The translations under genes were made by a program, and so were the position numbers. The notes beneath the pieces were generated by a model. The model made no database searches, was not told the DNA's origin, and worked only from the letters and a program-made list of their open reading frames with translations. Source: Acetobacteraceae bacterium (lineage in GTDB: Bacteria > Pseudomonadota > Alphaproteobacteria > Acetobacterales > Acetobacteraceae). From it: a DNA stretch of 6,205 bases. The DNA is taken from positions 1-6,205 of the forward strand of contig JASHVB010000874.1 of NCBI GenBank assembly GCA_030039695.1, given 5' to 3'. Position 1 is the first letter of the stretch, and each line of letters begins with the position of its first letter. This document shows, one piece after another, positions 1 through 5,450 of this stretch.

Positions 1-31
1 CGCGGATCACCCGGATCACAGGGTGTTGCGA

Positions 32-1927
32 ATGCACAGGAGGACATTACTCAAGCAGGCAGCGACGATCCCTCTGGTCGCGAGCCCTCTATCTTCGCTG
101 CAATCGACGGCGAAAACCGCAAGCAAGCCGACGATCATGTCCTTTCGCCGCGTCCGGCCAGGCGACCCGGCATGGCCGAGCGAGGCGGACTGGGCGCAGC
201 TCAACTCAGCCGTCGGCAGTCGCCTGATCAAGGTGCAATCGCCGCTCGCCGCGTGCCGCGACGACGCTGATAGTTCAGCCTGCCGCGAGACGCTGAAAAA
301 CCTACGCAATCCGTTTTACGTCGGCGACCAGCCGGGCGCGGCGCAAAGCTCCGGCTGGCTCGACGCCTGGATGTCGGCACCGAGTACCTACGCGGTCGCA
401 GCCGAGAGCGCGGCGGACGTCGTCGCCGCTGTGAATTTCGCGCGCGACCGCAATCTGCGGCTTGTCATCAAGGGCGGCGGCCACAGCTTCCAGGGGACAT
501 CCTGCGCGCCCGATTCCCTGTTGATCTGGACGCGGCGTATGAACCGGATCGTCCTCCGCGACGCTTTTGTACCGCAAGGCTGCGCCGGCCGTGTGGCCCC
601 GCATCCGGCCGTCGAGGTCGGCGCCGGTGCGATCTGGCTCCACGTCTATGAAGCAGTCACTGGCAAGGCTGGGCGGTTCGTGCGCGGCGGCGGCTGCACA
701 ACGGTCGGTGTCGCCGGCCTTGTACAGAGCGGCGGGTTCGGCAACTTTTCCAAGAACTTCGGCACCGCCGCAGGCTCATTGCTCGAAGTCGAGATTGTCA
801 CCGCCGATGGCCGGGTGCGCGTCGCCAATGCCTACCGTGACCCCGATCTATTTTGGGGTATCAAGGGCGGGGGCGGTGGGACGTTTGGCGTAGTCACCAA
901 CCTCGTGCTGAAGACCTATGAACTTCCTGAGGCGTTTGGCAGCGCGCAGCTCACTGTTAAGGCAACATCGGACGAAGCATATCGCCGCCTGATCGGGCAA
1001 TTCTTCGATTTCTACCGCGACCGGCTACTCAACCCGCATTGGGAGGGCACGTTCCGGGTCCGCCATGATAACACGCTGGCGGTGTCGATGATCTCGCAAG
1101 GGCTGGACCCTCTGCCGGACGAGGCAGAGTGGCATCCGTTTCTGGAATGGCCGGCCGCAGGGTGGGACAAGCTGGTGGCCGGCAGGGTTTGGCGGCCGTT
1201 CCTAAACTGGATTGTCGCGTCGCCTCAGGATTATCACCTGGCGGAACCGCCGAAGATTGCCAGCTTGCCGGCGCGTGATTTTTGGAACGCAAACTTCTTT
1301 CGAGCGCATGCACCAGACGCGATCGTTGCGGACGACCGTCCCGAGGCGGTGCCAGGGGATTATTGGTGGGTCGGCGACGGCCGGGACATCGGCGCCTTCT
1401 GGCATGGGTTTCAGTCGACTTGGCTGCCGGCATCGTTGTTAGCAGCTGATCATGCGGGGCGCCTGGCGGATGCGTTGTTCGCGGCGAGCCGTTACTGGAG
1501 CATCGAACTACAACCGAGCAAGGGCCTCGCCGGCGCCCCAGCCGAGGTGCTGGCAGCGGCGCGCGATACCGCAACAAATCCCGCTATGCTCGACGCCTTC
1601 GCACTGGCGATCGTCGCTGGTAACGGCCCGCCGGCTTATCCCGAGATTGCCGGCCATGCACCCGATCTCGCCCGCGCCCGGCATGACGCCAACGCGATAG
1701 CGCAGGCGACGGCGGAACTGCGCAAGCTGGTGCCGAATCCCGGGTCATACGTGTCGGAGAGCGACTTCTTCGAGAAGGATTGGCAGCACGCATTCTGGGG
1801 CGACAACTATCCGCGCCTACGAGCGGTCAAAGCGACATACGATCCCCATGGCCTGTTCTTCGTGCACCACGGCGTTGGCAGCGAGGACTGGAGCGCCGAC
1901 GGGTTCACGAAGCTGGCCAATCAGTGA
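32..1927 (+). CDS. Tat-exported FAD-dependent oxidoreductase, BBE/VAO family
   Basis: Probable secreted flavin oxidase of the berberine-bridge-enzyme (BBE-like) branch of the VAO/PCMH superfamily; the substrate is unknown. Numbering is from the ATG at 32 (631 aa). Residues 2-20 read HRRTLLKQ then a hydrophobic stretch, a twin-arginine signal, so export to the periplasm after folding with FAD is likely. The FAD-binding PCMH domain spans about 116-300. KGGGHSFQGTS carries His151 and GGGCTTVGVAGLVQSGGFG carries Cys222, matching the two residues that covalently hold FAD in BBE-type enzymes. WGIKGGGGGTFGVVTN (about 275-290) is the usual later FAD-domain motif. The C-terminal BBE motif (NYPRL...DPHGLFFVHHGVGSE) spans about 592-617. 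At 631 aa it is longer than the common bacterial members of roughly 450-500 aa. I prefer ATG 32 over the in-frame GTG at 23 because AGGG at 20-23 is well placed for it and the GTG has no ribosome-binding site. The promoter lies outside the window. Family assignment is firm; substrate is not. Confidence 0.94.
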   Translation: MHRRTLLKQAATIPLVASPLSSLQSTAKTASKPTIMSFRRVRPGDPAWPSEADWAQLNSAVGSRLIKVQSPLAACRDDADSSACRETLKNLRNPFYVGDQPGAAQSSGWLDAWMSAPSTYAVAAESAADVVAAVNFARDRNLRLVIKGGGHSFQGTSCAPDSLLIWTRRMNRIVLRDAFVPQGCAGRVAPHPAVEVGAGAIWLHVYEAVTGKAGRFVRGGGCTTVGVAGLVQSGGFGNFSKNFGTAAGSLLEVEIVTADGRVRVANAYRDPDLFWGIKGGGGGTFGVVTNLVLKTYELPEAFGSAQLTVKATSDEAYRRLIGQFFDFYRDRLLNPHWEGTFRVRHDNTLAVSMISQGLDPLPDEAEWHPFLEWPAAGWDKLVAGRVWRPFLNWIVASPQDYHLAEPPKIASLPARDFWNANFFRAHAPDAIVADDRPEAVPGDYWWVGDGRDIGAFWHGFQSTWLPASLLAADHAGRLADALFAASRYWSIELQPSKGLAGAPAEVLAAARDTATNPAMLDAFALAIVAGNGPPAYPEIAGHAPDLARARHDANAIAQATAELRKLVPNPGSYVSESDFFEKDWQHAFWGDNYPRLRAVKATYDPHGLFFVHHGVGSEDWSADGFTKLANQ

Positions 1928-2300
1928 GCAATGCGAACCCAGCCCATGCCGGATACACGCTCGCCCGTGTGCGGCACTGTCGCGGACGAGGCAAATCCGA
2001 ATGCGTTCACGCGCGCGGCGATGAGATCGTGGCCAGCGGCCGAATCACTGTTTGTCAGCCTCGCTAGCCAATGCCGCCGCTTCGGTCCGCTAGGGCATCA
2101 GGGACATCCAAAATACCGAGCCAGATACTGTGTTCACTTTTACCCGCGATTCACCCGCAGGCCGCCATACCGCGATCGGCCACATCCAGGCACAAGCCGA
2201 ATATCCGCTACTCGCACTCGGTGCCCGAAAGCGGATCGGCAGGAAGCCCGAAGCGGTCAGCGAACGAGGCGGTTGGTATTGCTTGGTCTGATCGGCCCGG
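1928..2300. other. intergenic, convergent gene ends, no convincing gene
   Basis: This stretch separates the 3' end of the flavoprotein gene from the 3' end of the receiver gene, which point toward each other. An open frame begins with ATG at 1931, three bases after the oxidase stop, and runs to 2422. Its first 45 or so codons have plausible composition, but the later part becomes rich in Arg and Pro, runs antisense into the receiver gene, and matches no family I know. It also lacks a good ribosome-binding site. A near-direct repeat, GCCCGAAAGCGG at 2223-2234 and GCCCGAAGCGG at 2246-2256, lies toward the right. I see no U-tract terminator for either gene. Confidence 0.5.
1947..1976 (+). terminator. 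interrupted hairpin downstream of the flavoprotein gene
   Basis: TGCCG (1947-1951) pairs with CGGCA (1972-1976), and ACACG (1955-1959) pairs with CGTGT (1966-1970). This leaves a small asymmetric internal loop (GAT against G) and a six-base loop, CTCGCC. The hairpin starts 20 bases after the oxidase stop codon, a position expected for a 3'-end structure. No run of T follows, so it is not a classical intrinsic terminator. It could instead stabilise the 3' end, or be chance in GC-rich DNA. Confidence 0.3.
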
Positions 2301-2669
2301 CTAGCGCATCGCGCCGGCGACGAAGTTCAGCAGGTCCCGCTCCGTCGGGGGCTTTTCCAGCACTCGCTCGACGCCGAGCGCAGCAGCTTGGGCAGCTATG
2401 GCTGGGGACGGTGATCCGGTAATCAGCAGCACTGGTATGCCGATGCCGACGTCACGCAAGCGTTCGAGCAATTCCAGCCCCGTCATGTGTGGCATATGGT
2501 GATCAAGGATCAGGCAGGCCAGATGATGCATCTCCGACTTGAGGAACTCAGCGGCCGACGCGAAGGCCTCGGTGACATGCCCCGATGTTTCGAGCAGAAA
2601 TTGCAGGGAGTCACGCACGGCCTCGTCGTCATCGACTATGGCCACTGTGCGCGGCATTGCGTCGGTCAT
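2301..2669 (-). CDS. single-domain response regulator (FixJ-type receiver)
   Basis: A 122-residue cytoplasmic phospho-receiver resembling the N-terminal half of FixJ-type regulators. The start is IVDDDEAVRDSL, giving the acidic pocket Asp13-Asp15. The phospho-acceptor is Asp56 in LILDHHMPHMTG, the switch threonine is Thr84 in LLITGSPS, and the conserved lysine is Lys106 in EKPP. All residues needed for phosphotransfer and metal binding are present. The protein ends right after the last receiver helix, so there is no HTH or enzymatic output domain. It probably acts as a phosphate shuttle, sink or protein-protein switch, or works with a distant hybrid kinase. No histidine kinase is encoded here. 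An upstream in-frame ATG exists at 2744, but ATG 2669 is chosen because GGAAGGG lies six bases before it and because known receivers begin close to this point. The partner kinase cannot be predicted. Confidence 0.93.
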   Translation of the reverse strand: MTDAMPRTVAIVDDDEAVRDSLQFLLETSGHVTEAFASAAEFLKSEMHHLACLILDHHMPHMTGLELLERLRDVGIGIPVLLITGSPSPAIAAQAAALGVERVLEKPPTERDLLNFVAGAMR

Positions 2670-2675
2670 GCCTGG

Positions 2676-2682
2676 CCCTTCC
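2676..2682 (-). promoter_or_regulatory. ribosome-binding site of the receiver gene
   Basis: Read on the minus strand this is GGAAGGG, ending six bases before ATG 2669. It decides the start in favour of the 122-residue protein (MTDAMPRT...) over the longer frame from 2744. Confidence 0.65.
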
Positions 2683-2732
2683 GTGTTGGTGCCGGTAAAC
2701 CGACCCAAGTAACCGCCGTGCCACATCCTGCT

Positions 2733-2757
2733 TTGACCGCGCATTGAGATAGGTCAA
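2733..2757 (-). promoter_or_regulatory. operator-like dyad upstream of the receiver gene (FNR/FixK-like?)
   Basis: Two overlapping symmetries are visible. On the minus strand 2757-2744 reads TTGACCTATCTCAA, which has the TTG-N8-CAA outline of FNR/FixK-family boxes, though the inner bases (TTGAC/CTCAA) are an imperfect match to TTGAT-N4-ATCAA. The larger 25-bp element TTGACC-N13-GGTCAA is a perfect six-base inverted repeat. The box centre is about 80 bases before the start codon. If it acted from -41.5 as in FixK-type activation, transcription would begin near 2709 with a 40-base leader. I see no strong -10 there, so the role is inferred. Confidence 0.35.
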
Positions 2758-3457
2758 CGATCCGAACAGCGTCGGGCGACCGCAACGCCCACAGAGCCTG
2801 GCCGGCACCGCAACAGACCGATCGCGGTGATCGTCGCGGTCGTTACGATGCCGCCAAGAGCCCCCGGCCATCTATCCCGGTAAAGTGCTAAGCAGGCCGG
2901 CGCCCCCGCCGCTCTTCGTGTTCCCTATTGCCCGCGCCCGTAACCGGCCGCCACGTGCCCGTCCCGGCCGGTGGAGACGACGTGTCGCACGGACTGGTCG
3001 TCGGTGCGGGCGTCGTGTTACTCGACCAGCTTCGTGGCGAGACTGCCCGCTGATCGCGGTTGCCGGCAAACGCTTGGCTCGGCGCCGATGGCTGTGCCCT
3101 GATCGGCTGAACGTGCAGCGTGGTCCCGAGATCGCTCGCCTGGCACGGCTGCTGATCATCGCGGCGGACGACCCGCGGATCCAGGAAGGACGGCTGCGTA
3201 AGATCTGCCGCATCGGTCCGCCACAGCTGTGGAGACTGAGGCCGTGGCCGCAAGCGCCCTCGCGTCCTGACGCGCCATTGACGCGCAAACCGCCAGGCCG
3301 CCTCGGCGGCGGCCGGCGCAGCGCGGGCGTCCCGGCGATCGCCCAGACCGACAGCTACGCCAGCGTCATCAGGCCTGAGCAGCGGATCGATGCGGAGCGT
3401 TCACCGTGCCAGCCGTCGCGCCAGCGCGACCGCTGGCCGTAGCTTTCCCCCTTAAAG
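2758..3457. other. long intergenic stretch, no convincing gene
   Basis: Some 700 bases between the receiver promoter region and the 3' end of the GYD gene. Open frames occur on both strands, the longest at 2885-3442 on plus (185 codons) and 2872-3288 and 2888-3253 on minus. Their products are dominated by Arg, Pro, Ala and Gly, lack hydrophobic cores or known motifs, and overlap each other, which is typical of stop-poor GC-rich noncoding DNA. Short stretches read more like protein, for example AVIVAVVTMPP ending at the TAA near 2883 and VVGAGVVLLDQL near 2992-3027. They sit in different frames with no continuity, so a decayed gene is possible but unproven. No tRNA, insertion sequence or repeat array is seen. 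Confidence 0.5.
3420..3437 (-). terminator. GC-rich stem-loop downstream of the GYD gene
   Basis: GCCAGCG (3420-3426) and CGCTGGC (3431-3437) form a perfect seven-base-pair stem around a four-base loop. It begins 20 bases beyond the GYD stop on the minus strand. No U-tract follows in that direction, so intrinsic termination is doubtful. It may be a 3'-end stabilising hairpin or part of Rho-dependent termination. Confidence 0.35.
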
Positions 3458-3790
3458 TCAGGCGTGTGGTGGCTTGTACTGGGATTTGGTTTTGTTGGCC
3501 TGCTTCATCGCCGCCTCGGCTTCCTTGGCGGTGAGCAGCGTCGTCGTTTCAAACCGAGAAAACGCTCCCGTAGCCGCTGCGGACATAGAGCAAGCGGCGG
3601 CTGCCGTATTGTCAGGAAATTCGCAGATCGCTACACCGTCGTACTCGCCGAAGGCGATATAGTAGCCATGCAACTTACCGCCGAAACCTTCAACCAGCGC
3701 CGTCGCCGCACCAGTGCGATCATGTGGCTTAGTGACCAGTGCTTTGGCTGAGCCGTCGGTGAACTGCCAACGTACCATAAAGTGGGGCAT
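3458..3790 (-). CDS. GYD domain-containing protein
   Basis: A 110-residue soluble protein of the GYD family, small ferredoxin-like-fold proteins of unsettled function that are common in Proteobacteria. The start MPHFMVRWQFTD gives the first beta strand. The middle, GFGGKLHGYYIAFGEYDGV at about 35-53, holds the signature Gly48-Glu49-Tyr50-Asp51 that names the family. The next strand is AICEFPDN, followed by an Ala-rich helix at 62-76 and a final strand, FETTTLLT. The last 22 residues are polar and Lys-rich and probably a flexible tail. Length agrees with the family's usual 95-110 residues, so the gene looks intact. There is no signal peptide or membrane segment. The start at 3790 is supported by GGAGG five bases upstream; the second Met at residue 5 has no such site. 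It stands alone, with about 790 bases of non-genic DNA on each side, so context gives no functional hint. Confidence 0.92.
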   Translation of the reverse strand: MPHFMVRWQFTDGSAKALVTKPHDRTGAATALVEGFGGKLHGYYIAFGEYDGVAICEFPDNTAAAACSMSAAATGAFSRFETTTLLTAKEAEAAMKQANKTKSQYKPPHA

Positions 3791-3795
3791 CGCGT

Positions 3796-3800
3796 CCTCC
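3796..3800 (-). promoter_or_regulatory. ribosome-binding site of the GYD gene
   Basis: GGAGG on the minus strand, five bases before ATG 3790. It is the strongest well-positioned Shine-Dalgarno sequence in the window and fixes the GYD start. Confidence 0.8.
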
Positions 3801-4578
3801 GTGTTTTAGGGTTCTTACGAAGTTCTCGAACGAGCGACGTACTCTTTGCGCACAAATTGGGCGGGTTCGTCGTTCTGAAGCTGCCCAGACACGCGCCAAG
3901 CCGTGCCGGTAGCGCAAGAGGCCACCGCATCCGGCTCCTCTTTGCCTGTCCCTGTCAATTGGCTGCGCACTTGCCTTCTGCCCACCCGGCGATCCGCCGG
4001 CGGGGCGAGCGACAAGGTCCTCGAAACGGCGACGACATCACCGGCAGCGGTCCGGCGCCCTGGCTCGTGGGTGCGACCCGGTGATCGCGTGAGCCCGCAA
4101 ACGACGCTGAGAAAGCGACGCCAGCCCGAACCACGCGTCACCACGTCGGAGCTGCGGCCATCTCCCGTCGAGAGGGCCAGACCACCTGATTGCCGATAAG
4201 AGTTGCCGGATACCGCTGAGCGCAGCGCCGGGACGAAAACAAAGCTTGCCGGTAAGGTTCAGCGGGGGCCGATCAGCGGAAGCCCGCCCATCGACCCCGT
4301 TCCGGTGTTCCTCCAACCGCCAAGCGCTGCGGTCGCCGGATTTGCCCACCAGCCCCTAATAGGCAACGTCGGGCGTTGTCGGGGATGAGAAGCCATGTCG
4401 GCCGGCGCACGCCGGACGGATGGTCGTGCCTGTCGGGATCTAACAGAAGACCGGCAACGCCGGGCCGGTTCGCGTGCCTCCAGGTTTCTGCCGATTGACC
4501 GGCGCGAATTCTGGTCCCGTGCGCCTGGTGGTCGATGCGCGAAGCCATCCGAGCCGAGCCGGTACACGGATCACGACA
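3801..4578. other. second long intergenic stretch, no convincing gene
   Basis: About 780 bases between the GYD leader and the 3' end of the AraC-type gene. The leader next to GYD (about 3801-3860) is noticeably richer in A and T than the surroundings and probably holds its promoter, but no clear -35/-10 pair can be picked. Elsewhere there are overlapping Arg/Pro/Gly-rich frames on both strands (for example 4038-4349 minus and 4395-4817 plus) with no recognisable motif. Small GC-rich inverted repeats occur: CCGCCGGCGG at 3994-4003, CCGGCG-CA-CGCCGG at 4402-4415, and CCGGC-AAC-GCCGG at 4451-4463. The last two lie 116-177 bases downstream of the AraC stop, have no U-tract, and may be chance. No RNA gene or mobile element is recognised. 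Confidence 0.5.
4402..4415. repeat. 14-bp inverted repeat CCGGCG-CA-CGCCGG
   Basis: Perfect six-base arms around two bases, in the gap downstream of the AraC-type gene. A second, shorter hairpin (CCGGC-AAC-GCCGG) sits at 4451-4463. Neither is followed by a T-run on either strand. They could be transcript-end hairpins or simply GC-rich chance palindromes. Confidence 0.3.
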
Positions 4579-5190
4579 TCACGACCCTCTTATGGCCTGT
4601 TCGCCGGGTGCTTCTACCATGTTCTGACGGCGCCACGCGTTGGGACTCAGCCCCACCATGGTTCGGAATACCCGGCAATAATGCGCCTGGTCAGCGAAAC
4701 CGCAGGAAAGTGCGATCTGGGCCAGCGGCTGTTCCGACATCAGCATCAATTGTTGCGCCCGCTCGACTCGACGCCGATGAATGTAATCGAGGACCGTCGT
4801 ACCAAATGTGGCCTTGAATGCGCGCGAGAAATGGCTTGTGCTCAATCGTACCGTGGCCGCGCAATCCTGCAGACGAATCTTCGAATTCAGTGACTCGTCG
4901 ATGAACTCACGCACCTTGCGGGCCTGCCAGGGTACGAGACCAGGCGCGACCCGCCGCGTGGGCTTCTCCCGCATCGACGGGTCGTCGGCATCAATGCGGA
5001 GCATCGCCGCCGCGACCTTGATCTGCGATTTCGCCTGTGCCTGATCTTCGTCCCAAATTCGTAAGGCAGCGTCGAGAAATCTGGTTGCCATTACCACAGG
5101 TGAGTGCTCGGGCAACGGAGGTAATCGCTGGGGGTAGCGTCGTGGAGTTTTGTAACTGTCGATCGGTTGAGGGACGCCCATCTTGCTCAT
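4579..5190 (-). CDS. AraC/XylS-family transcriptional regulator
   Basis: A 203-residue cytoplasmic DNA-binding protein. The C-terminal AraC domain covers about 92-190 with its two helix-turn-helix units. The first is around IRLQDCAATVRLSTSHFSRAFKATFG (105-130, with the usual SxSHFSRAFK recognition helix). The second is around PLAQIALSCGFADQAHYCRVF (155-175). It ends in the family signature GLSPNAWRR (180-188). The N-terminal 90 residues do not match the cupin sensor of AraC itself; they contain an Ala-rich helical piece (about 36-65) and a basic, Pro-rich start, so the inducer-sensing mode is unknown. At 203 residues it is short for the family (often 280-320). ATG 5190 has a poor Shine-Dalgarno sequence; ATG 5181 three codons later, behind GGATGAG, is an alternative. 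It lies 260 bases downstream of the MFS exporter in the same orientation, so local control of that pump is likely but inferred. Confidence 0.93.
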   Translation of the reverse strand: MSKMGVPQPIDSYKTPRRYPQRLPPLPEHSPVVMATRFLDAALRIWDEDQAQAKSQIKVAAAMLRIDADDPSMREKPTRRVAPGLVPWQARKVREFIDESLNSKIRLQDCAATVRLSTSHFSRAFKATFGTTVLDYIHRRRVERAQQLMLMSEQPLAQIALSCGFADQAHYCRVFRTMVGLSPNAWRRQNMVEAPGEQAIRGS

Positions 5191-5229
5191 CCATAACTGA
5201 TTAGTGTTCTAGTCTGCTCAGCTGCGTCT

Positions 5230-5241
5230 CGGCTTTCGCCG
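5230..5241 (-). other. small GNRA-capped hairpin in the regulator leader
   Basis: On the minus strand this reads CGGC-GAAA-GCCG, a perfect four-base-pair stem with a GAAA (GNRA) tetraloop, 40-51 bases before the AraC-type start. It may lie in the 5' leader if transcription starts upstream. Short enough to be chance. Confidence 0.2.
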
Positions 5242-5246
5242 GGAAT

Positions 5247-5258
5247 CCGATTGATCGG
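5247..5258. promoter_or_regulatory. palindrome CCGAT-TG-ATCGG upstream of the AraC-type gene
   Basis: Perfect five-base arms around two bases, 57-68 bases upstream of the regulator start, a reasonable position for an operator. Part of the motif, TGATCGG with a G/C-rich tail, recurs at 5350-5360. AraC proteins more often bind direct repeats, so if it is functional another regulator could be the ligand. Confidence 0.25.
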
Positions 5259-5450
5259 CGGGGGTTTCTTGACTTCGATGACGCTTCGGCGACCGGCGCG
5301 GACGTTCTTTGACGGCCTCAAGCATTGACGCAGATGAACTACCATCGGCTGATCGGGCGGGTCACTTGTCGCGATCCACCTTCATTGACTATGCGTGGCT
5401 CGAAGTCTGGCCGATCTGTCTCCTCTGGCTTCATTGCGGGAATGCCGTTG

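Larger units (their letters stand above)
5191..5450. other. intergenic between exporter and AraC-type regulator
   Basis: This 260-base gap lies after the exporter stop and before the regulator start, both on the minus strand. Overlapping frames here are shadows. It holds several symmetric elements, listed separately, and an AT-richer stretch next to the regulator start (about 5191-5215) that may include its -10 region. TTGACG occurs twice as a direct repeat on the plus strand (5309-5314 and 5325-5330), and the first copy also forms TTGA-N5-TCAA at 5309-5321. TGATCGG followed by a G/C-rich run occurs at 5252 and again at 5350. No clear intrinsic terminator follows the exporter gene. Confidence 0.45.

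Noticed and set aside
23..31. GTG at 23 as the flavoprotein start
   Set aside because: No ribosome-binding site precedes it, while ATG 32 has AGGG eight bases upstream and gives a normal Tat signal beginning MHRRTLLK.
1029..1577. 182-codon minus-strand frame inside the flavoprotein gene
   Set aside because: Shadow of a strongly supported gene; low-complexity Arg/Pro/Ser product.
2670..2744. 25-residue N-terminal extension of the receiver from ATG 2744
   Set aside because: The extension is not receiver-like, its start overlaps the operator-like dyad, and ATG 2669 has a good GGAAGGG site.
2885..3442. 185-codon plus-strand open frame as a gene
   Set aside because: The product is extremely rich in Arg and Pro, has no hydrophobic core or motif, and overlaps equally long minus-strand frames; typical of GC-rich noncoding DNA.
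3954..3959. TTGACA on the minus strand as the -35 box of the GYD promoter
   Set aside because: No acceptable -10 lies 16-18 bases downstream, and it sits more than 160 bases from the start codon.
3994..4003. CCGCCGGCGG palindrome as an attachment or operator site
   Set aside because: A ten-base pure G/C palindrome is expected by chance in DNA of this composition, and nothing nearby supports a function.
4395..4893. Plus-strand open frames over the 3' end of the AraC-type gene
   Set aside because: They are largely antisense to a clear AraC domain, lack motifs, and have no ribosome-binding site.
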